Assembly: GCA_023954795.1 (NCBI GenBank)
Contig: JAGSHA010000264.1
Coordinates: forward strand, 1-5,014
Reading direction: 5' to 3'
DNA from: Oceanospirillaceae bacterium
GTDB lineage: Bacteria > Pseudomonadota > Gammaproteobacteria > Pseudomonadales > Balneatricaceae
Length of the DNA stretch: 5,014 nucleotides
Shown: positions 1 to 4,342 of the stretch, in pieces
Layout of the letters: each line of letters starts with the position of its first letter
Numbering within the stretch: position 1 is the first letter of the stretch
Notes under the pieces: generated by a model
What the model saw: the letters and a program-made list of their open reading frames with translations, nothing else
The model's database searches: none
Told to the model about the DNA's origin: nothing
Program-made: the position numbers and the translations under genes

Positions 1-2206
1 GGAACTGAGTCAGAATCAGCTGCGCAAATTCTGTCAGAAACAGTTCCTCTCTTACATGCGAATGCGAGAGTGGCGGGATATCCATCGCCAGCTTCATTTG
101 ATCTGTAAGCAATTGGGGTATAAGGAAACTAAAGACGAATCGGACTACGCATCGATCCATAAGTCTCTGCTTTCTGGTTTGTTAAGTCAGATGGGCTTTA
201 AACAGGAAAACAAAGAGTATCTGGGATCAAGGAATAAGAAATTCCATATCTTTCCTGGCTCGATGTTATTCAAAAAGTCCCCTAAGTGGATTATGGCCGC
301 CGAGCTGGTGGAAACCTCCAAGCTATATGCGCGGATGGTTGCCCGCATTGAGCCAGAATGGGCAGAAGCGTTGGCCAAGCATCTGGTAAAGCGCAGCTAC
401 CTAGAGCCGCATTGGGAGAAAAAGCGTGCACAAGTTGTTGCTTTGGAACAGGTGACACTTTATGGCCTGATCATCATTCCAAAGCGAACGATCCATTACG
501 GCAAAATAGAACCTGAGCAGTCACACGAAATTTTTATTCGTCAGGCGTTGGTTGAAGGCGAGTTTGTCACTAAAGGGAAGTTTCTCGCACACAACCGAGC
601 TCTGCTTGAAGGTATTGAGGCACTTGAAGCGAAATCCCGCCGCAGAGATCTGTTGGTGGACGAAGAATCGCTTTATCAGTTCTATCACGCGCGCATGGAA
701 GAGCTTGGTGGAGAGGGTGTCGTTAACGGTGCGGGTTTTGAGCATTGGCGAAACACGGTCGAGCATCAGCAACCCGATGCGTTGCTGATGAAGGAAGAAG
801 ATCTGCTTCAGCGCTCAACCGATCATGTCACCGCTGGACAGTATCCGGATCATCTGCCGATGGAAGGGATTAAGCTGAAGCTGGCTTATCACTTTGAGCC
901 GGGGGCTAAGGATGATGGCGTTACCTTAAGCACACCAATGGCGCTGTTAAATCAGCTGCCGACGACCCGTCTTGAGTGGCTGGTCCCAGGCATGTTGCGG
1001 GATAAATGTATTGCCATTATGAAAGGATTGCCGAAGCAGATTCGCAAGAATTTTGTGCCGATTCCTGATTATGTCGACGCTGCGCTTGAGCAGATCAGTT
1101 TTGGCGAAGGAGATCTGTATGAGGCGCTGGCACTGCAACTGAAGCGCAGGACCGGAGTCGCAGTTGATCCTGATGCGCTGCGCGCAGTGCAGTTGGAAAA
1201 GCATTTTCAGGTCAATCTGCAGGTGTTGAGTGAGAAGGGTAAGGTTCAGGGTGAATCACGAGACCTACAAAACCTACAGCATCAGTTTGCTGATAAAGTC
1301 TCCGCTGCATTGAAACGCGGTCCTGGTGAAAAGTGGGGTCGCGATGGGATTACAAAATGGGATTTTGGTGAGTTACAGGAGAGCATCCATCTTCGTCAGG
1401 CGGGTGGTATCGAGGTCGAAGCTTATCCCGCAATGATGGATAAAGGTGATTCGGTTTCGCTCTCTGTCGTGACCCACAAAGCGGATGCAGATGCGCTCTC
1501 TATAATGGGTGTCGTGCGACTGGCTATTATCGCGTTGAGCGAACAGGTGCGTTATGCACGCAAGCAGCTGCCGGATGTCGATCGTAGCGTCATGCTCGTG
1601 GGAAAGGTGCTGGATAAGCGATCCCTGCAGGACCAGTGTATACAGCAAGCGGTTCGACATTTAATGGGATTGGATGAGTCCTTGCCGAGGAATGAGCAGG
1701 ACTTTAAGCAGCGCTTGGAAAGTAGCCGTGCGCAACTGGTTGATCAGGCTGTTATCGTCGCGCGTTTTGTTTTCGAATGTCATAAACATTACCACGAAAT
1801 TCAGAAACAACTTAAGGGACGAATGGACCTTGCTGAAGTGGCTGTATTGAATGATATAAAAATGCAGCTGGGTGCATTGATTGATAGTACATATATATCA
1901 AATCATAGCTGGCGGAGGCTGCAAAATTACCCTCGTTACTTGAAAGCAATTGGTCAACGTTTGGAGAAATTTCGCCGCAACCTTAATCAGGAACGCCTGC
2001 TTAGTGATCAATTGGGTGCCTACTGGGCGGGGTACCAAAGTCGTGTAGAGCAACACAAAAAGAACGGCGTTGCTGATCCTGAACTCCAACACTTTAGGTG
2101 GATGCTGGAGGAATACCGAGTATCTCTTTTTGCCCAGCAGCTGGGCACTGAATACCCTGTATCTGACAAAAGAATACGCCAGCAGTGGCAGAAAGTACTG
2201 GTTTGA
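1..2206 (+). CDS. hrpA: ATP-dependent RNA helicase HrpA, C-terminal part (5' partial)
   Basis: This is the C-terminal part of the DEAH-box RNA helicase HrpA, a cytoplasmic 3'-5' RNA helicase linked in E. coli to mRNA processing and rescue of stalled ribosomes. The frame is open from base 2, and 18 codons (reading ELSQNQLRKFCQKQFLSY) precede the first ATG at 56. That ATG is therefore internal and the true start lies outside the window. About 734 codons are visible of a family total near 1,300. The helicase motor (Walker A, DEAH box, helicase C) is absent. Counting from the ATG at 56, the OB-fold/post-HA2 region spans roughly residues 1-190, with LVETSKLYARMVARIEPEW near 84 and RSYLEPHWE near 113. 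The HrpA-specific DUF3418 tail runs from about 262 to the end, with WLVPGMLRDKCIA at 308 and GLPKQIRKNFVPIPDY at 324. No frameshift is seen. It ends in TGA at 2204-2206 with no strong terminator. The assignment rests on remembered similarity to E. coli HrpA and is very secure. Confidence 0.95.
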   Translation, partial: ELSQNQLRKFCQKQFLSYMRMREWRDIHRQLHLICKQLGYKETKDESDYASIHKSLLSGLLSQMGFKQENKEYLGSRNKKFHIFPGSMLFKKSPKWIMAAELVETSKLYARMVARIEPEWAEALAKHLVKRSYLEPHWEKKRAQVVALEQVTLYGLIIIPKRTIHYGKIEPEQSHEIFIRQALVEGEFVTKGKFLAHNRALLEGIEALEAKSRRRDLLVDEESLYQFYHARMEELGGEGVVNGAGFEHWRNTVEHQQPDALLMKEEDLLQRSTDHVTAGQYPDHLPMEGIKLKLAYHFEPGAKDDGVTLSTPMALLNQLPTTRLEWLVPGMLRDKCIAIMKGLPKQIRKNFVPIPDYVDAALEQISFGEGDLYEALALQLKRRTGVAVDPDALRAVQLEKHFQVNLQVLSEKGKVQGESRDLQNLQHQFADKVSAALKRGPGEKWGRDGITKWDFGELQESIHLRQAGGIEVEAYPAMMDKGDSVSLSVVTHKADADALSIMGVVRLAIIALSEQVRYARKQLPDVDRSVMLVGKVLDKRSLQDQCIQQAVRHLMGLDESLPRNEQDFKQRLESSRAQLVDQAVIVARFVFECHKHYHEIQKQLKGRMDLAEVAVLNDIKMQLGALIDSTYISNHSWRRLQNYPRYLKAIGQRLEKFRRNLNQERLLSDQLGAYWAGYQSRVEQHKKNGVADPELQHFRWMLEEYRVSLFAQQLGTEYPVSDKRIRQQWQKVLV

Positions 2207-2271
2207 CTCAGGTCAATGGTCGACCTTTGTTGTATGCAATTAGTAGGGTCTAGATGGTTGCAGTAGTGTTA

Positions 2272-2312
2272 AGGGTATGCTGTAATGCGAAAAATTTGGG
2301 TAAACATACCCT
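2272..2312. repeat. 8-bp inverted repeat with a nested alternative stem
   Basis: AGGGTATG at 2272-2279 is the exact reverse complement of CATACCCT at 2305-2312, with 25 bases between. The right arm can instead pair locally: GGGTA (2298-2302) with TACCC (2307-2311) across the loop AACA. The two pairings exclude each other. The left arm abuts a possible extended -10 (TGC then TGTAAT at 2281-2286). It could be an operator, an RNA switch-like hairpin or chance. Confidence 0.4.
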
Positions 2313-2392
2313 CTGAGTAAGTCAGTATTTACCAATTAGCGATCAGAGAATCGCTGGCAGATACCTTATTTAGATGAGATAAAGATATGATT

Positions 2393-2442
2393 ATTCAAAT
2401 AAATTAATAAGCTCCATAAATGGTGCTAAAATTTATTTGAAT
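2393..2442. repeat. 50-bp dyad over the porin promoter: 13-bp perfect inverted arms
   Basis: ATTCAAATAAATT at 2393-2405 is the exact reverse complement of AATTTATTTGAAT at 2430-2442. Inside the arms the symmetry continues: AGC (2410-2412) pairs with GCT (2425-2427), and CCAT (2414-2417) with ATGG (2420-2423), separated by one T/T mismatch and closed by two As. The whole element therefore folds as one long hairpin or cruciform with a 4x2 internal loop. It is not a terminator: GAAAAAAG follows on the + strand, and no T tract follows on the - strand. The left arm touches the proposed -35, and the right arm covers the end of the -10 through the expected transcription start. This arrangement suits an operator or a supercoil-sensitive structure. 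Confidence 0.8.
2404..2432 (+). promoter_or_regulatory. Candidate sigma-70 promoter of the porin gene (extended -10)
   Basis: The -35 candidate TTAATA (2404-2409, 4 of 6 consensus bases) and the -10 candidate TAAAAT (2427-2432, 5 of 6) are separated by exactly 17 bp. TGC immediately before the -10 gives an extended -10 element. Transcription would start near 2439, leaving a leader of about 110 bases before the porin start. It outscores two nearby alternatives: TATGAT at 2386-2391, which lacks a -35, and TTGAAT-16-TATTTT at 2437-2464. It lies entirely within the 50-bp dyad. Confidence 0.5.
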
Positions 2443-2491
2443 GAAAAAAGATTTGTAGTATTTTCTAGACGTGCCAGTCATAAGGCGCGCA

Positions 2492-2506
2492 AAGAAAAAC
2501 AAAAAC
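2492..2506 (+). promoter_or_regulatory. Adenine-rich ARN-triplet run in the porin mRNA leader
   Basis: Five consecutive triplets of the form A-purine-any (AAG AAA AAC AAA AAC) occur in the predicted 5' leader, about 45 bases before the start codon. Such runs are known to bind the distal face of Hfq, and A-rich leaders also bind ribosomal protein S1 and act as translation enhancers. Which applies here, if either, is an inference. Confidence 0.3.
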
Positions 2507-2536
2507 ACTAAATTCACTACTAGTATGTTGAAAATT

Positions 2537-2544
2537 GAAGGGGA
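2537..2544 (+). promoter_or_regulatory. Ribosome binding site of the porin gene
   Basis: GAAGGGGA ends 7 bases before the ATG at 2552, an ideal spacing. The ATG at 2546, two codons earlier, would be only about 2 bases from the GGGG core. The site therefore selects MKKSIIAL as the start. In-frame ATGs at 2471 and 2525 have no comparable site and would put charged residues before the signal peptide. Confidence 0.75.
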
Positions 2545-2551
2545 AATGTTG

Positions 2552-3430
2552 ATGAAAAAATCTATTATCGCTCTGGCGGTAGCTGGTGCTCTGACTGCTC
2601 CAATCGCTGCTCAAGCTGACGCAACTCTGTACGGTTCTCTGCGTATCAACCTGAGCAACTACGACAGCACTGGTCTGGACGTATCCGATAACTCTTCCCG
2701 TATCGGTATCAAAGGTTCTTCTGAGCTGTTCTCCGGCGCGAAAGCTATCTTCCAGTACGAGCAGTTCGTAAGCACTGAAACTGGTGCTCTTGGCGGCGGT
2801 CGTCTGGCTAGCCTGGGTGTAACAGGTGACTTCGGTACAGTTAACACTGGTCGTCAGTGGGCTCCATTCGCAATCTGGACTGTTTTCCCAACTGATATCC
2901 TGGTAAACAGCGATAACTCTGGTTCTACTGGTTACGCTCCAGGTCTGCACCGTCTGTCTAACACCATTGCATACATCTCACCTGCAATGAGCGGCTTCAC
3001 TTTCGCTGGTGTTGTAGTTGCTGGTGGCGACGCTGAAGGTACTGACGATGTTGATGCTTACAACCTGGCTGTTAAGTACTCCGTAGACGGCCTGACTCTG
3101 GCTGCATCTACTATCGGTCTGGAAAACACAACTGATCAGAGCGTTAACTCTTTCGCTGCATCTTACAAAACTGGTGGCGCATACATCGCTGCTCGTTTCC
3201 AGCAGGATGAGCGTAACGGCGCTAACGAAGACGCTTACGAAGTAGCTGGTTCATACACTATGGACAACACTACTATCGCAGCTAACTACATGGACGACGA
3301 CAACGCTGCTGATGAGCGTTACTCTCTGGAAGTTTCCCAGAAGCTGGGTAAAGCAGCTAAAGCGTTTGTCGGTTACTACGACAAAGGCGCTGACGACAGC
3401 CTGGCTGTTGGTTACCGCGTAGACTTCTAA
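2552..3430 (+). CDS. Gram-negative outer-membrane general porin
   Basis: This encodes a trimeric beta-barrel porin of the Gram-negative porin (Porin_4/OmpC-like) type for passive diffusion of small hydrophilic solutes across the outer membrane. The 292-residue precursor has a textbook signal peptide: basic MKK, hydrophobic core and AQA cleavage after residue 22, leaving DATLYGSLRINL as the first strand. Family hallmarks are SRIGIKGSSELFSGAKAIFQYE (49-70), GDFGTVNTGRQWAPF (92-106) leading into the likely constriction loop, RLSNTIAYISPAMSGFTF (134-151), and the closing strand ending in VGYRVDF with the C-terminal Phe recognised by BAM. There is no cysteine and the mature chain is rich in Asp/Glu, hinting at cation preference (inferred). 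At about 270 mature residues it is small for a 16-strand porin. Codons are strongly biased (CTG, CGT, GGT, AAC, GAC), unlike both neighbours, indicating very high expression. It has its own promoter region and terminator. The substrate cannot be told from sequence. Confidence 0.93.
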   Translation: MKKSIIALAVAGALTAPIAAQADATLYGSLRINLSNYDSTGLDVSDNSSRIGIKGSSELFSGAKAIFQYEQFVSTETGALGGGRLASLGVTGDFGTVNTGRQWAPFAIWTVFPTDILVNSDNSGSTGYAPGLHRLSNTIAYISPAMSGFTFAGVVVAGGDAEGTDDVDAYNLAVKYSVDGLTLAASTIGLENTTDQSVNSFAASYKTGGAYIAARFQQDERNGANEDAYEVAGSYTMDNTTIAANYMDDDNAADERYSLEVSQKLGKAAKAFVGYYDKGADDSLAVGYRVDF

Positions 3431-3454
3431 TATTTATTATTAGATAGCTACGAT

Positions 3455-3484
3455 AAGAGGGCTCCCACTATGGGGGCCCTTTTT
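3455..3484 (+). terminator. Rho-independent terminator of the porin gene
   Basis: GGGCTCCC (3459-3466) pairs with GGGGGCCC (3472-3479) through eight pairs, one of them G-T, around the loop ACTAT. TTTTT (3480-3484) and then CGTTTT follow. The stem can lengthen by pairing AAGA (3455-3458) with the first Ts. It starts about 25 bases after the porin stop and should end that transcript, so mlaA needs its own promoter or readthrough. Confidence 0.93.
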
Positions 3485-3499
3485 CGTTTTAGGTTTTAT

Positions 3500-3527
3500 T
3501 TTTCTTCTGGAAAGATAGGGCTACAAT
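3500..3527 (+). promoter_or_regulatory. Candidate promoter of mlaA
   Basis: The -10 candidate TACAAT (3522-3527) matches 5 of 6 consensus bases. A weak -35, TTTTCT (3500-3505, 3 of 6), lies 16 bp upstream. The expected start near 3534 gives a leader of about 25 bases. It is supported mainly by position, between the strong porin terminator and mlaA. Confidence 0.45.
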
Positions 3528-3546
3528 GAAGCCTTGTTGAAGTGAA

Positions 3547-3551
3547 AAGGA
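3547..3551 (+). promoter_or_regulatory. Ribosome binding site fixing the GTG start of mlaA
   Basis: AAGGA lies 7 bases before the GTG at 3559. An in-frame TGA at 3538-3540 blocks any start further upstream, and no ATG lies between. The GTG is therefore the only initiation codon that keeps the signal peptide. Confidence 0.75.
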
Positions 3552-3558
3552 TAAAAGC

Positions 3559-4254
3559 GTGAGCAAACGTTTTGTGGCGGTATTAGTTTCAGGATTGATC
3601 ATGACGAGTCCAGTGGCACTGGCGGATGGTCATGAGATCGATCCTTGGGAAGGTTATAATCGTGCGATGTTCAGTTTTAACGAAAGGCTGGATAAATACG
3701 CGCTGAAACCGATTACTCTCGGCTATAAGGCTGTTACGCCTGATCTGGTAGAAACAGGTGTGTCCAATTTCTTTGATAATATTTCTGATGTTGGCAGTCT
3801 GTTAAATAATGTACTTCAGACAAAGTTTGAATCAGCGGGCGAAGATTTAGCTCGTGTGTCCTTTAATACAACGTTTGGATTGGGCGGTGTATTGGATGTG
3901 GCAACGTCAATGGGTATTGAAGAGCATAAAGAAGATTTTGGCCAAACCCTTGGGTATTGGGGTATGGAACCAGGTCCTTATGTTGTTTTGCCCTTATTTG
4001 GCCCTTCGAATGTGCGTGATACGGGTGGGTTGATTGTCGATTCGATCACTTCGCCTATTTCAAATATCGAAGACGATTCGGCCCGGTATGCTGTTATTGG
4101 TTTGCAGGTTATCGATACTCGCTCTGGCTTGTTGGAAGCTGAAAAGCTTATTACGGGTGATCGATATACCTTTATCCGTGATGCCTATATGCAGCGTCGT
4201 GAGTTCTCGATCAATGATGGTCAGTCAGAAGACTACGATGACGAAAATTTTTAA
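3559..4254 (+). CDS. mlaA: MlaA/VacJ-family outer-membrane lipid asymmetry protein, apparently not lipidated
   Basis: MlaA is the outer-membrane component of the Mla pathway. It extracts phospholipids from the outer leaflet and passes them to periplasmic MlaC for return to the inner membrane. In E. coli it is a lipoprotein forming a ring-like channel bound to OmpC/OmpF. This 231-residue protein has the family motifs in order: DPWEGYNRAMFSFN (28-41), the VSNFFDNISD helix (68-77), FNTTFGLGGVLDVA (102-115), FGQTLGYWG (127-135), GPYVVLPLFGPSNVRD (139-154) and the terminal DAYMQRREF (208-216). The signal peptide MSKRFVAVLVSGLIMTSPVALA appears to end at ALA|DG, and the protein contains no cysteine at all, so lipidation is excluded for this start. 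The acidic tail SEDYDDENF is also notable. An upstream porin gene may encode its partner. It starts with GTG. No terminator separates it from the next gene 84 bases on, so an operon is likely. The family call is very secure. Confidence 0.93.
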   Translation: MSKRFVAVLVSGLIMTSPVALADGHEIDPWEGYNRAMFSFNERLDKYALKPITLGYKAVTPDLVETGVSNFFDNISDVGSLLNNVLQTKFESAGEDLARVSFNTTFGLGGVLDVATSMGIEEHKEDFGQTLGYWGMEPGPYVVLPLFGPSNVRDTGGLIVDSITSPISNIEDDSARYAVIGLQVIDTRSGLLEAEKLITGDRYTFIRDAYMQRREFSINDGQSEDYDDENF

Positions 4255-4342
4255 GTCGGTTGTGGCTTATTGCATGTTGCTAGCATTAGGTTTAACTTGT
4301 TGACTCATGGATCGCAAGCGCCTGCCTTGGGGTGATTTATGA
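4238..4342 (+). other. Two mini-ORFs in one frame between mlaA and the regulator gene (21 and 11 codons)
   Basis: Overlapping the end of mlaA in another frame, an ATG at 4238 opens MTKIFKSVVAYCMLLALGLTC, which stops at TGA 4301-4303. It looks like a short signal or membrane peptide: basic start, hydrophobic core, then Cys. An AGAAG 6 bases upstream is a weak ribosome site. In the same frame, ATG 4307 opens MDRKRLPWGDL, ending at TGA 4340-4342, which overlaps the next gene's ATG as ATGA. Between them these cover nearly all of the gap. They may be a decayed small gene, a coupling leader or chance. Nothing proves translation. Confidence 0.25.
4329..4335 (+). promoter_or_regulatory. Ribosome binding site of the response-regulator/phosphatase gene
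   Basis: GGGGTGA, followed by TTT and the ATG at 4339, matches the extended anti-Shine-Dalgarno complement GGAGGTGA, with its GGGG core 6 bases from the start. No promoter was recognised in the 84-base gap, which favours co-transcription with mlaA. Confidence 0.65.

Larger units (their letters stand above)
2207..2551 (+). other. Intergenic/leader region between hrpA and the porin gene
   Basis: These 345 bases contain no convincing gene. They hold, in order, a weak 5-bp hairpin just after the hrpA stop (2210-2226), a low-quality promoter-like TTGCAG-17-TGTAAT (2258-2286), an 8-bp inverted repeat (2272-2312) and a 6-bp stem AGCGAT/ATCGCT (2338-2355). A large AT-rich dyad (2393-2442) overlaps the best porin promoter, and an adenine-rich leader (2491-2506) and a Shine-Dalgarno (2537-2544) follow. 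The second half is much more AT-rich than the flanking genes, as expected of the control region of a highly expressed gene. The length and density of symmetric elements suggest regulation of the porin, but no known transcription-factor site was recognised. Confidence 0.7.

Noticed and set aside
56..58. ATG at 56 as the start of a complete 716-residue gene
   Set aside because: The frame is open to the left edge and the 18 upstream codons match HrpA, so this Met is internal.
2210..2228. Hairpin AGGTC/GACCT followed by TTTG as an hrpA terminator
   Set aside because: It has only five pairs, a 7-base loop and three Ts, which is too weak to call an intrinsic terminator.
2338..2355. AGCGAT/ATCGCT stem as a terminator
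   Set aside because: It is a 6-bp stem followed by GGCAGATACC with no T tract, so at most a minor hairpin.
2386..2391. TATGAT as the porin -10
   Set aside because: It is a good hexamer, but no acceptable -35 exists at 15-19 bp spacing and there is no extended -10. The candidate at 2404-2432 is clearly better.
2393..2442. Long dyad as a transposon end, attachment site or terminator
   Set aside because: There is no transposase or integrase, no flanking direct repeat was noticed, and there is no T tract on either strand. Overlap with the promoter explains it more simply.
2471..2551. In-frame ATGs at 2471, 2525 and 2546 as the porin start
   Set aside because: They lack a properly spaced Shine-Dalgarno and add a charged, non-signal-like stretch before MKKSIIAL. 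The site at 2537-2544 fits the ATG at 2552.
2465..2950. 161-codon antisense ORF over the porin and its leader
   Set aside because: It is a shadow of the biased porin codons: the composition is Ser/Thr/Gln-rich, with no recognisable domain and no ribosome site noted. Most of it is antisense to a clear gene.
4034..4303. 89-codon ORF overlapping the 3' half of mlaA
   Set aside because: The part inside mlaA is a frame shadow of a well-conserved gene. Only its last 21 codons, mostly beyond the mlaA stop, were kept, as a low-confidence mini-ORF.
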